A stretch of 33,806 nucleotides of DNA from Rhynchosporium graminicola (taxonomy: Eukaryota > Ascomycota > Leotiomycetes > Helotiales > Ploettnerulaceae), in assembly GCA_900074885.1 (NCBI GenBank), contig FJUW01000096.1:1-33806 (forward strand), read 5' to 3'. A model generated the notes under the pieces. That model worked only from the letters and a program-made list of their open reading frames with translations. It did no database searches and had not been told where the DNA came from. Below, piece by piece: positions 1-10,603 of this stretch; position 1 is the stretch's first letter; each line of letters begins with the position of its first letter. A program made the position numbers and the translations under genes.

Positions 1-107
1 ACTCCTTAGTTATAGATTCTCAAGTGATTCTTACTACTTCATATTCATAGTAATGTGAGGTCTTATTACTCAGGTAGTTTTGAGACCTTTCTAGAGTAAG
101 CGTCATA
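1..107 (+). repeat. Family-1 LTR, 3' part, cut by window edge
   Basis: This matches the last 107 bases of the 235-bp LTRs at 805-1039, 7134-7368 and 30375-30609 and ends in cgtcata, a RIP-altered form of the LTR end CGTCACA. The following bases do not resemble the internal start of elements A and H, so it is a 3' LTR or a solo LTR. If a target duplication exists it should be GGAAT (108-112), with its partner outside the window. It is less mutated than the 5' LTR of A. Confidence 0.88.
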
Positions 108-251
108 GGAATAAAGGACTTAACTCTTATAGAGTAATTTCTTTGAATAGAGGATCTATATTAGTAAAGAATTAGCTGGAAAAAGAGTATATAACTACGT
201 GCTATTAGATTAACTATATCTAGCTACTACTACTACTTAAAGCTCTTAGAA

Positions 252-804
252 GAAGGAGCGTAAGAAGGCCGTATCGATTATTATAAACCCTCTCTCTATA
301 GAGGTATATACTAAGTATATCGATTAAGTAGCGACTTTTAATCTATATACTATATAGAGCGCTTTAAAGAAGAAGAAATGAAAGTTATTATTAATAGAAT
401 CGCGCTATCGACTCTCCGGAAGGAGTTTCTTAACCTTACCTACGAACTATTAGAATCGATAATCGAAGAGTACGTAACTCTTTTCTAGTAATTCTAGCTT
501 AAGCTCAAGGGCGACGAAAACCCTCTTACGAAGTAAGATATACAGAGTAGACTACTCGAATCGCACCTCTCTCCAGTATATAGTAAACCTTATCAATTAC
601 GCTTAGAAACTAAGATAAATTACTCGGCGATACTATATAGAAGCTCTCTAATTATCTTAACCTCTATAAGATATAACTTAGCCTTATATAGTCTACTATC
701 GTAAACTACGCTACTAGGCGTAGTAGTAGAGAGAGAAAAGGCAGAGATGGAAGGAGAGGAGACTAGAAAGGGTATACTGAGAGTAGAAGTGCTAGAAGAG
801 GTAG
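252..804 (+). pseudogene. RIP-broken ORF X of unknown function, 5' part
   Basis: One frame runs from about 252 to 804 and is interrupted only by TAA/TAG codons (for example taa 258-260), as expected if CAA, CAG or TGG codons were mutated. It continues without a frame change at 7374 once element A and one copy of its 5-bp target duplication are removed. The translation is rich in Leu, Ile, Lys and Glu and ends this part in a highly charged, probably helical, stretch. No catalytic motif or known domain is recognised and no start codon can be fixed, because ATG codons may have become ATA. It could be a host gene or, more likely given the RIP, part of an older repeat. The 144 bases before it (108-251) hold nothing recognisable. 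Confidence 0.5.
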
Positions 805-1039
805 TGTGACGACTAGTCAGGTTTGGAGGTCTCTCCCTATTGGTAGAAACACTTACTGCTAAGCGAGATTACACGAGTAGAATTTAGGGGCTCCTTTTCA
901 TATATATACTTCTATTCTCTCTTTACTTCTTTACTCCTTAGTTATAGATTCTTAAGTAATTCTTACTACTTTATATTCATAGCAATATAAGGTCTTATTA
1001 CTTAGGTAGTTTTAAGACCTTTCTAGAGTAAGCGTTATA
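805..1039 (+). repeat. Element A 5' LTR (family 1)
   Basis: 235 bp, beginning tgtgacg and ending cgttata (RIP form of CGTCACA). Compared with the 3' LTR at 7134-7368 the differences are almost all C/T or G/A, as RIP produces. The bases after it (1040 onward) are shared with element H after 30609 and should hold the primer-binding site, but I cannot match them to a particular tRNA. Confidence 0.93.
901..908 (+). promoter_or_regulatory. TATA box in family-1 LTR
   Basis: TATATATA lies about 97 bases into the LTR and is followed by a pyrimidine-rich stretch. The same block is at 7230-7237 and 30471-30478. Its position fits the U3 core promoter of an LTR element. The call rests on sequence and position only. 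Confidence 0.55.
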
Positions 1040-1173
1040 TTATCTATAACTCTTTTACTTATATCTAGGAAGATAGTAAATATCTACTTATATTATACCT
1101 TTATACCTAGAGCTACTAAACGCAGGAGACTACGCTATATAGAGAAAGCTTATACTAAGTATAAACTTGAAGA

Positions 1174-2690
1174 ATAGCACCTAAACCGAAGTAACTTAAG
1201 TCTGATAAATCGATTACTAGTTCTCTAACTCCCTCTACTTCCTATTCTTCGGCGACTCGTAATACTTACTATAACCTACTTCTCTCTATAGTAGAGAGTA
1301 CTTATGATAACGCCTCGTCCGAGTTAAGCTCCCTAACTCTTACTATAATTAATAAACTCACTAAGTTACTAAACCTCCCTAATAATACCCTTATATTAAT
1401 AGTAACTATAAATAACTTATAAGAAGACCGCGCTTACTAGCTATAAGAGGTAGAAAGGAAGCTCGGGGAGAAGAGATAATTAAACGCCGACTTATCTACA
1501 GAACTACGCTAGTTACGGGACGAGTTCCTAGAACTATACTAGTTAACTACTTAGCGCTCTACTAAGTCTATATCGTTTAATAACGTTTAATCACGTATAA
1601 TACTATTACTATTAATTAAAGAAGATAACGCTACTCTTATACCTAATAATTATCGTCGAGAATAATCTACCGGAGGAATATTATTAATATTATACGCTAC
1701 GCGTATAGAGAAGATACCGAACCTTCTAAATAAGCTCTCTAATAGAATCGACTACTCTCTAAAACTCTAGGAAGTATAGATACGTAATACCCTCTGGCGC
1801 TACTCTAGCTACTTTATCGACGAAGATCACTATAAAGATTAGTTACTTAACTAAACGGAAAGAATAGCTAGAACTTACCTAGAACTCTTATTCTTAGAAC
1901 TAGAATATAATAAAGAAGGTAGTATAATCGATTCACTCGATATAATCACTTAACTTATCTCTTTCTTATCTAATCTATATAACTAATAAACTATAAGAGC
2001 TAGCTACTCCGCGCTAAAGATAGATTATAAGTAGACATTCTAGAAATTCTAATACAAGTTTCGTACGCTAGCTCGTAAAGCTAGAGTAAAAAATTAATCG
2101 ACTCTGAAAATAGACTTATAGGAGAAGCTACTTATATAGCTACGGAAATAGCTCTTCTAATAGTACCGAACGTTAAGGACACTAGAAGAATAAATTAAGG
2201 CTATATAAGCTAAAGACTAAAGTTAATTTATTAAAAAGACTTACTATTCCGAGTCTTAAGCTAAGGCTAGCGCGACTCGGGAACGCCCTATAAATACCTC
2301 CTCCTAGCGCTATAGTACTAACTCCTCTTCTTATCCGTAAATTAGTCTTCTTACGCCCGAGAATACTAGTATAACTAGTAAATAAGTACTATACTCTGCA
2401 TAAAATAACACGCCTTATATATAATCGCTAGCGAATACTCCTTATTACTTTACGCTTACCTTATATCTACGCTTATCGTTAGCTCGACTTAATACTCCGT
2501 ATCGAATTAATGTAATTAACGCTAATAATAACGTTTATAGCGAGTCAGAAGATAATAATAACGAAGAGACGTACGATAACGCCTAAGAGTATATTAAACT
2601 ACTAGTAAAAGACTACGCCTAGGGAAAGACTTCTTCCTAGGTAGTATACGAGATATATAATATCTTAACTTTACGAAGCTTCTTAGTAGT
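1174..2690 (+). pseudogene. gag: Element A gag, RIP-broken
   Basis: Structural capsid-type protein of the retrotransposon. The likely start is ATA at 1174-1176 (a mutated ATG) followed by a Ser/Thr-rich N-terminus; the equivalent in H is 30744. A charged, helix-prone stretch follows near 1440-1560, and an acidic C-terminal part (Glu/Asp/Asn-rich) near 2540-2600. No clear CCHC zinc knuckle is visible, although RIP changes Cys codons to Tyr and may hide one. The frame (start positions equal to 1 mod 3) differs from that of pol (0 mod 3), so a -1 shift near 2640-2750 would be needed to make Gag-Pol. Numerous TAA/TAG codons break it. The end is approximate. Confidence 0.72.
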
Positions 2691-5600
2691 TAATCGTTTA
2701 CTATACGTACTACTTTTACTAAGAATAGACTCTCGTATAAGCTACTCGCACTTCTCGATTCTAGAGCTAATAGATACTATTTTATTAATCATTCTTTTCT
2801 TAAATCCCTTTCCTTCTTCTTAAAACTTTTAATTTACTCTCTACTAAACGCAATTCTTATTAAAGGCTTTAATAGCGTTAATAGTAGTACTATTAGTTAC
2901 TATATAATACTTAATTTAATAGTAGATAATCGCGTTAAAGTATTTACTAACTTTCTTATTACTACTCTCGGAAACTATAGTATTATACTAAGAAGGACAT
3001 AGCTTTCGGAATATAAAGTACTCTTAGATACCTCTAAAAAATAGATTATTTAGCTACTATATACTCCTCCTAGTAACGTTTATAGCTCTCCGATCGAGAT
3101 TAAGGACTTATATAAATACTATACTTACTAGCGCTACTAATACGACGCTAACGAACGAAACAAATACCTTGATTAGTTCTGGGAAGCGTATAAGGAATAG
3201 CGAAGCGTAGCTAACTCTCCTATTAATATTCGAGCTATTATTAACTCTATCTCTATTATTAAACGACTATTACTAGCTCGGAAGCGCACTTCTAAGTAGA
3301 CTTATAGCTATAAAAATATCTAAAACTCTCCTCTAGAGAGTATTCCATAGGTAACTAACCCTCTATTACTACCGCCGATCAGTTAGGACCGTTTCTCCGG
3401 CGTTTATACTACTTATTATAGATATGACGAGCCTAAGTATTCATTATCTAAAGAACGAGAATAGAGTAATAAAGATAGGTTTTTATACTCTAGAGAGACT
3501 ACTAATATATAGCTGAAGTATATACGATTTAGTAATATTATCGCTTATATCCCGCGTGAATCTCTACTTTAACCCTAATTAGAAGTCTCTACGTTAAAGA
3601 CCTATATATAAGACTACGCCCGTATAATTTATACTATAGACTAATAGTTACTCGGAATACTATCTCGCGACTTAATAGAAGCTAATTAAAGTATAAAAAT
3701 AGCTATTACGATATTTCGGAAGCGATAAAGATCACCTCGTATACTCAGACCTCTTCTAGAGCCTCTTGCGCTAGAGATTTACGCAATTAGTAGCTTAGCT
3801 TTCTATCTCTTATATAAATACTAGAAGTTTTCTAACGATAAGATCTTCTCTATTACTTTTCACGAGATAGATAAGCTTCTTAATAACCGAATCGCAGTTT
3901 AGTAACGCGATACTACTATCGTATCTTTAACTATCGACCTTATAGAATATCGTAAAACTGCTTAATAATTTACTATTAGCTTAAGCGAATTAGATTCAGA
4001 ACTATAGATCCCTCACGAGTATAGCTAATAAGTATATATCTTTTCTAAGGAAGCTAGCGATATTCTCTCTCCTTATCGCTTATACGATCACCGAATTAAG
4101 CTTAAGGAAAGGGCTAAGAAGAACCTTAAATACTCCTTCTTATATAAGATATTAGCTAAAGAACTTAAAGTTATTAAGGCGTATATTACTAATAACTTAG
4201 CTAAAGGTTTTATCGAACCTTCTTAAGTACTATACGCTATACATATTCTTTTCGTTAAGAAAGCTAATAGAAGTCTAAGATTCTATATCGACTTTCGCGT
4301 ATTTAATAACCTTATAAGGAAGGATTAATATCTATTGCTATTAATCGATAAAACGCTAACTAGAATCTCTACTACTAAGATATTTATTAAACTAGATATT
4401 CGCTAGGCGTTCTACCGAATTCGAATAGATCTAGCCTCTGAAGAGTATATAACCTTCCGGACCTATTATAGTATATATAAGTATAAGGTACTCCCTTTCG
4501 GTCTGACTAATAGCCCTGCGATATACTAGCGATATATGAATAATATCTTATTCGACTACTTAGACGACTTCTATATAGTATATCTAGATAATATTCTGAT
4601 CTACTCTAACGACCTACTATAGTATTAATTACACGTATATAAGGTACTATAACGATTATAAGACGCTAGATTATAAGCCGACCTTAAGAAGTATAAATTC
4701 AATATTACTCGTACTAAATACCTTAGATTTATTATCTCTACTTCTAGGATCGAGGTAGACCCTAAGAAAGTTAATATTATATAATCTTAGAATTACCTGA
4801 CTATAGTTAAGGGCGTATAATTATTCTTAGGCTTTTATAACTTCTACTAACGATTTATTAAGGACTATAGAATTATTATAAAACCTCTTATATAACTTAC
4901 TAAAAATAACGTGTTATTTTAGTTCGCTAGGGAGTATAAAGATACCTTTAATCACTTAAAGCACGCTCTTACTTCGGCACTACTCCTCTACTACTATTAG
5001 TAATATCTACCTTATATAATCGAAATAGACGCTAGTGATAGAGTAATAGCAGGTGTGCTATCGTAATAGTACGACGAAGACTAGTTCCTAGTAGCTTACT
5101 TCTCTAAGACTATACTACCTACCGAGCTTAATTACGCTATTTATAATAAGGAAATGCTTGTAATTATATAATCTTTTAGTAACTAGAGATCTGAGCTCGC
5201 AGGCGTACTATATTAGATCCGTATCGTTACTAATTATAAAGCTCTTAAGTACTTTATGACCTCTAAATAGCTAAACGCACGATAAGCCCGATAGGCCGAG
5301 CTACTCGCAGATTATAACTTTATAATTACCTATCGACCTAGGAAATATAATCTACTCGCTAACGCTCTCTCTCGCAGAATAGATAAATTAGATAACTAGA
5401 ATAACGCTAAAAGAACTTAGCGTTTATAGCAGCTACTACGCGAAGACTAAATCGATCTAGTACTACTTATAAGTAACCTCCGGAATAGCTCCGACTCTAT
5501 AGATAACTTTAAGCTTATTAATACCTTAGAAGTCGCTGACCTATCGCTAGTCTTTTCTATAGTATAGCAAGTACTTAACGCTAATCGCACTACGCTATTA

Positions 5601-7097
5601 CTCTAAGCCCTACGGAAATAAGCTCTCTCCGCTACTCCTAGAAAACTAACTATAGAAAAAGATCTTCGACTCTATAAAGGAAGACTAATCGTACTTAATA
5701 TCTTATACTTTCGCACGCTACTTATACGCGAAGTATACGACTGATTAGAGACTACCTATCTAAGTGTAAAGAAGACCTTATAACTACTAGTATTATAATA
5801 CTAGTAGTATAGAATCGCTTTAACTATTAACTAGTACTACTATAACTATTATACTTACTAATAAATTCAAGTGCTGCGCGATAAGAAACCGGGCCTCCTC
5901 TAACCTCTACCTATACTATTATATCTATAGGAGTATATTATAGTCGATTACTATAGCTTTAACCGCGATAAATATAGCTACGATAATATTCTTATATTTA
6001 TCGACTATTTCAGTAAACAAGTAATTAGTATTTTATACCGAAAGACCTCTAATACGCGCGACCTTATAAAGCTTTACTTATACTACGTATACCGCTATTT
6101 CGGAGCTCTATTAATAATTACCTCTAACAGAAGGCTTTAATTCGTTTCCTGTTTTTAGACTATAGTTATTACGATTCTTAGTACTAAAAGATAGCTTTCT
6201 GTAGTAAACTACCTGTAAATAGATAGCTAAATAGAGATCTATAACTAATATCTCTAACGTAGATTATAACCTTTTATCTCTTACTATTAAGATAACTAGT
6301 CGGAGTTCTTACTTATTATAAACTACGCCTAGATAACTCTCTCTTATAAATCCCTTAGAGGTCTCTTACCCTTTAAAGTCGTTCATAGATATATACCCCG
6401 CGTTAATTAGAATTAGAAAGACTTACTTAACTCTATTACGCTTATTAATAAGTTAAATACTTAGTAAGCTCTAGATTACGCTAATTATCTGCGCGATACC
6501 TAGACTATCGCTTAATTAAGCTTCTAACGTATATAAGCTAAGATAGCCTAATCTTATAATCGCTTACGCTATGAAGTTAACTTTACTATAGATAACCTTA
6601 TCTAGCTAGATATATACTACTTTACGAGTACTCGACCTAGTAAAAAACTCGACTTCCCGACTAATAAACTCTTCTATATAATTGAAAAGGTTAGAAGCTC
6701 TTATTATCTAGAGCTCCCTACTAGTATGAAAGTATATAACGTATTCCCTGCTACTAAGCTATAGAAGTATCTAAACGACCTCTTACTAGGATAAACCTTA
6801 CTGCTACTACTACTTATTAATATCACTAGTAATAATAAATAGGAGATCGAAGATATACTTACGTGCCGTAAGTAGCGTAATAGCTTCTTATACTGAGTTT
6901 CCTAGTTAAATCAAGACGTCGATCTTATATAGTATAACGCTATAGACGTTAAATACGCTCCTGCTAAGCTATAATAATTCCATCTTAATAACCTAATATA
7001 AGCTAGACCTCCTATTAGACTACCTAATTAGCTAAAAGCTTTCTACGATAGAATTAATAATTATAACTACCTTAATAGTAATAAGGAGATAAACTAA
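2691..7097 (+). pseudogene. pol: Element A pol: protease, RT, RNase H, integrase, chromodomain; RIP-broken
   Basis: Polyprotein that copies and integrates the element. All domains lie in one frame (0 mod 3) ending at TAA 7095-7097. Protease: Asp-Ser-Arg-Ala at 2757-2768, from DSGA with GGA changed to AGA. RT: the FIKLDIR-type block near 4380 and YLDN at 4581-4592, where the second catalytic Asp of YLDD is Asn. RNase H: EIDASD at 5022-5039. Integrase: first Asp at 5946, second changed to Asn (aac 6126-6128), Glu kept at 6234-6236. A chromodomain begins near 6843 (EIEDIL) and ends the protein; in chromoviruses this domain steers insertion to marked chromatin. The RIP stops and three catalytic substitutions make it non-functional. 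The start boundary is approximate. Confidence 0.9.
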
Positions 7098-7118
7098 CGC
7101 TCGAGGGCGAGCTTTTTT

Positions 7119-7133
7119 CGGAGAGGGGAGTAA
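7119..7133 (+). other. Element A polypurine tract
   Basis: The purine-rich run ggagaggggag followed by taa directly precedes the 3' LTR, where the plus-strand primer for reverse transcription is made. A 5-bp-stem hairpin followed by six T (7099-7118) lies between the pol stop codon and this tract. Confidence 0.75.
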
Positions 7134-7368
7134 TATAAAAACTAGTCAGGTTTAGAGGTCTCTCCCTATTAGTAGAAACACTTAATACTAAGCGAGATTA
7201 AACAAGTAGAGTTTAGGGGCCCCTTTTCATATATATACTTCTATTCTCTCTCTACTTCTTCACTCCTTAGTTATAGATTCTTAAGTGATTCTTACTACTT
7301 CATATTCATAGTAATATAAGGTCTTATTACTCAGGTAGTTTTGAGACCTTTCTAGAGTAAGCGTCACA
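7134..7368 (+). repeat. Element A 3' LTR (family 1)
   Basis: 235 bp, starting tataaaa (mutated TGTGACG, including one change that RIP does not explain) and ending in the unmutated CGTCACA at 7362-7368. GGTAG follows at 7369-7373, matching 800-804 before the 5' LTR. Confidence 0.93.
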
Positions 7369-7373
7369 GGTAG

Positions 7374-7543
7374 TAGATATAAGAGAGGCTGTAGAAGAGA
7401 TAGAAGATATATTGAAGAGCGTACTAAACTAGAACGGAATCAATATACTAACTGCAAGACTAGGGTTACTAGTATACCGACTATATAAAGAGGGAAGACG
7501 CCTATATCGAATACGCCTCTAGAGTAAACTAAGTAGAGAATGA
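7374..7543 (+). pseudogene. RIP-broken ORF X, 3' part
   Basis: Continues the frame of 252-804: the codon split by the insertion is completed by bases 7374-7375. A Glu/Ile-rich helical stretch leads into a Leu/Arg/Tyr-rich tail with two TAG codons, and the frame closes at TGA 7541-7543, which could be natural or a mutated TGG. With the 5' part this gives roughly 240 codons. No family is recognised. The 181 bases to 7724 contain no gene that I can see. Confidence 0.5.
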
Positions 7544-7724
7544 AAAGAAGAGTATTATCTATTCTACTATTCTAAATAGCTAACGTACGTGCTTTATAGA
7601 AGCTATAGAGTTAGCTTATACTACTACTTACGTACTAAATACTTGGAAACTGGATTCCGAAGCTTTAAATTACTTCTTCGGTATACGCGCTTCTTTTAGT
7701 TAAATTACTCGCTAGCGTACTAAT

Positions 7725-7943
7725 TGTGACGGGTTGTATCCGTTAGTATGCTCGACGCTTGAGGCGTCTACGGTAGTACCTGACGTATTGCTATACGTGT
7801 TCTAATACTACTGCTACTAGCGGCCGCGGTATTATCTTTCCTTCGAAAGGAGACTCTTATTCCTCTCTTCTCTTTCTTTAGTTAATTCTTCTTATAATAT
7901 AGATAAGCTTTTATATTATATACTTTATATTCGTCTTATAATA
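7725..7943 (+). repeat. Family-2 LTR with element leader (element G remnant)
   Basis: 219 bp, starting tgtgacggg and ending ataata, homologous to the family-2 LTRs at 10604, 14431, 26169 and 28101. It keeps the CpG-rich inverted repeats and a GCGGCCGC block. About 110 bases of family-2 leader follow (to about 8053), so it was a 5' LTR. Homology then stops and no gag follows, so G is a truncated element. Five bases before it (ctaat) have no partner that I could find. Confidence 0.85.
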
Positions 7944-8060
7944 TTAGAAATAACTAATTTCTAATATTCTTAACTAAACGAAAAAGGATCTGCTTTCGAG
8001 TAGTAGATAATACGCGTGCGCAAGAAAGCTAGTACTCTAGCTTTACTATTACTATATATA

Positions 8061-9022
8061 TTACAAAAGTAAGGCAGACTTTATTAGAGGTGAAAGATCA
8101 CTTTAAGATATTAGAAGATAGAGAATTGAAGTAGTCTCTGAATTAGTTATAAAGAGCGTTATCTCTTTATAAAAAAGAGAGAAAGCTTACTTTAAATATA
8201 TAAGGAGATCATATAAGTATATACTAAGCTATATAAGTAATCAGATATAATATAATAAGTAAAAGTAGATAATAAGTGAAAGTATATAGTATTATTGGAT
8301 TTATAACTAGTACCTTGGTTAGTTTTGCCTGCATCGGCATACATACCCTGTATCTTGTCAGTACATGGTCTTAGTACCTGGTTCAGTGCCTTGCGCATGT
8401 ATCTTGTTATACCTGGCACCTACACCCTGTATCTTATTAATAGCCTATACCCTGCATACTCTATTAGAGTTACTATGAAGGTTCTCGATAGAGTTCTACT
8501 ACTCTCTAGTACGTATATCGTACTTCTAGAGGTTTCTACTAACGTAGTATGATTCTATAGTATACGTGTCTTCTTCTATAGAGTTCTGCATTACGTAGTA
8601 TAGAATATTCTAGAGAGCTCATATAGCTATATAAGTAGCTAGAATCTCTCTTGTAGTTAGCTCTCTTCAAGTAAGCAAAGCAAGTCAAATTGATCACGTA
8701 TTATTCTGTTATTCTGACCTTTAGCCGATTTCCACCTTCAATTTTCATAAGAGTCGTTTATCTTCTATACTATAAGATATATCTTATATTGTACACTTTC
8801 ACCTGTCATATATAGTCATATTATATCTGATCACCTGCATAGCTTAGTATATACTTATATAATCTCCTCTTATATTCAAAGTATGCTTCCTCTTTTCCTT
8901 CTAAAGAGATAATGCTCTTTATAATTAATATTTAGAGATTACTTTAATTCTCTATCTTCTGATACTTTAAAGTAATCCTTTACTACTAATAAAGCTTATT
9001 TTACTTTTATACTATAATTAAG
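8061..9022 (+). mobile_element. Fold-back (MITE-like) element split by a solo LTR
   Basis: Two arms of about 220-230 bp, 8061-8290 and about 8800-9022, are imperfect reverse complements. Outer ends read caaaagtaag on the left and ctttta on the right, each next to a TA dinucleotide, as expected for a Tc1/mariner-type TA target. Without the 457-bp LTR at 8293-8749 the unit is about 505 bp with no coding capacity. The central loop (about 8750-8795) holds a perfect 16-base palindrome, ataagatatatcttat. I infer a non-autonomous DNA transposon; the family is unproven, and no transposase in the window shares its ends. Confidence 0.65.
8293..8749 (+). repeat. Solo Copia-type LTR (family 3, copy a)
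   Basis: 457 bp, start tattgga (RIP form of TGTTGGA) and end ttttcata (from TTTTCACA). It is homologous to the LTRs of element E at 16631-17118 and 24728-25204. No internal Copia sequence is attached, so it is a solo LTR. Flanks agtat and agagt do not match as a target duplication. It has one fewer 20-bp GTACCTTGG-containing unit than the other copies. Short open frames of about 75 codons cross it on both strands but are chance products. Confidence 0.85.
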
Positions 9023-9164
9023 AGCTATATATTAATACATCGCTTTTAAAGCTACCTATTATATATATAGAAGTAAAGCTTTATTTTAGCTTTTGATTAC
9101 TTAAGTTACTTATTTAAGCTTTTTATAATATATTAATTAATATTCTATAAAGCCTATATTAGCT

Positions 9165-9822
9165 TTTTAATTACTTAAACTATATCTTTTAATAATCCTT
9201 CTGATAAGTTACTTAATCTAAGTAATAAGATAGTCTATAAGAAGCTAGAGTAATAGCTAGATTAGATCTCTTACGTTCAGTTTATAGCTAGAATAATCAG
9301 AGTATAGTAATATATAGACCTAGATCTACTAGACTAGGTCTCCTTAGCTAAGCTTCTTCAGATCTGACTATAATAGCTATAAGAGATCGTAGATAGCGAG
9401 AACTAAAGCTCTAAAGTAGATTTTAATATAAAAATTAAAGCTTAAGAGCTTGAATTAGTTTAATAAGCTAAGGAGTAGATCTTCGAACTAACTAGAAGTA
9501 CTCGAGATACGAGTCAGGTACTCGATTCAACTCTAGTACGCCTTATTCTAGCTAAACCCAAGAGACCTGCGATAATTACTATAGTATCTCGGAAAGCTAA
9601 AGTAGAAATCGAAAATAAGTAAATTATAATCGATCTCGCTACTAATAGTTAAAAGGCTATTACTTATACTTAAATCTACGTATAAGTAGAGAAGACTATA
9701 TTACTTACTTACTTAGCTCTAGCGATTAAGAGATTAATAGCTGAAAAGAGAGTAAACTTTTAATACTTTCTTAGAGCTTTAAGATAAGAGCTCTATTAAA
9801 CTAATACGATTATTTAATCTAA
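9165..9822 (+). pseudogene. Unidentified RIP-broken ORF fragment J
   Basis: A single frame (2 mod 3) runs from about 9165 to 9822, broken only by TAA/TAG and one TGA. If those stood for Gln or Trp, the product would be Gln/Leu/Glu-rich and helical at the N-terminal side, then Lys/Arg/Ile-rich. It ends abruptly where the minus-strand RNase H fragment D begins. The coiled, Gln-rich character recalls the Gag of some Gypsy elements, but it matches none of the other gag regions in the window and has no zinc knuckle, so I do not assign it. The 140 AT-rich bases before it (9023-9164) hold nothing recognisable. Confidence 0.4.
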
Positions 9823-10603
9823 CATATAGAAAGATTTATAGTTATATTTAGCTAGAGCGTTTTTCTTTCAAGAAGAATACGTAAAGTCGTAAGTATTTTT
9901 AGTTATCGAATTATATAAGTACCTCTCTTACTACTTATCTAGAAGAGTCTATTTCGAGTATTATTTCTCAGTTAGGGTTAAACTACGCTAGTATAAGTCT
10001 AATCATAAATATATCTTTGACTTCTTAAATACTTTATCTGCGGCTTTATCTTACTACTATAGCTACTTCTTATAAGTAAGCTATATTAGTAGTAGCGTGA
10101 TTATTAAGTAATTCTTAATAAATATCTAATAGAAATTCGTAAATCCTAAGAAGCTTCGTACTTCTTTTACTAAGATCAGAAGTTCTTATTCTCGAATCGC
10201 TTATATTTTCTTAGGGTCTATTTAAATACTCTCTTTCGTATTAATTATAAACCTAAGGTATTTCGTTATTTATACTTCGAATTTATACTTATCGATATCT
10301 AGTTATAGACTAGCTTTACGTGATCTTATTATAACTTTCGCTATTTACTTTCGGTAGTAATAGTAGTTATCGTCTAGATAGATTAGAATATAATAATATA
10401 AGCAGAATAGAATTCGTTTAAGTAATCGCGTAAAGCTTAATTAATATATTATTAAAATATACTTAGAGTATTCGCAAGTCTAAAAGAAGTTATTAGCTAC
10501 TCGTATAGACTATATCTCGTGCGAAAAGCTATTTTTTATTTATCGCTAGTAGTAATACGTATCTTATAGAAAGTAGTAGTAATATCTAGTTTCGTAAACT
10601 ATT
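9823..10603 (-). pseudogene. pol: Element D pol fragment: RT C-terminal half and RNase H (family 2)
   Basis: The minus strand matches element B pol from about 13360 to 14110. It reads from the RT palm region (near 10603) through the thumb into RNase H and ends near 9823. The counterpart of the YIDD site has lost a base, so the frame is broken as well as RIP-mutated. Its 5' continuation is at 28318-28917: element B inserted between the two parts and duplicated CTATT (10599-10603). D has no LTR in the window and is cut on both outer sides. Read across the empty site, the RT block around WFTKLD is restored. Confidence 0.82.

Larger units (their letters stand above)
805..7368 (+). mobile_element. 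Element A: complete Ty3/Gypsy LTR retrotransposon, RIP-inactivated
   Basis: A 6,564-bp element bounded by two 235-bp LTRs and flanked by the direct repeat GGTAG (800-804 and 7369-7373), the usual 5-bp footprint of LTR-element integrase. The LTR ends form the inverted repeat TGTGACG...CGTCACA. Inside are gag, then protease, reverse transcriptase, RNase H, integrase and a chromodomain, in Ty3/Gypsy order, followed by a purine tract. Every coding domain carries many TAA/TAG codons and catalytic codons are hit, so it cannot move by itself. It splits ORF X. Element H (30375 onward) is a colinear copy with no net length difference over the shared internal region, apart from an assembly artefact in H. 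Confidence 0.95.

Noticed and set aside
7099..7118. Bacterial-type intrinsic terminator
   Set aside because: The shape fits, but the sequence is fungal retrotransposon DNA, where such terminators do not operate; kept only as a low-interest hairpin.
8192..8552. Open frames of about 75 codons on both strands (8192-8419 minus, 8325-8552 plus)
   Set aside because: They overlap each other and cross the solo Copia LTR and one arm of the fold-back element. They have no recognisable protein features and simply reflect a stretch with fewer RIP stops.
7725..10603. The family-2 LTR at 7725 being an end of element D
   Set aside because: The LTR is in plus orientation followed by a 5' leader, whereas D lies on the minus strand and would need a reverse 3' LTR here.
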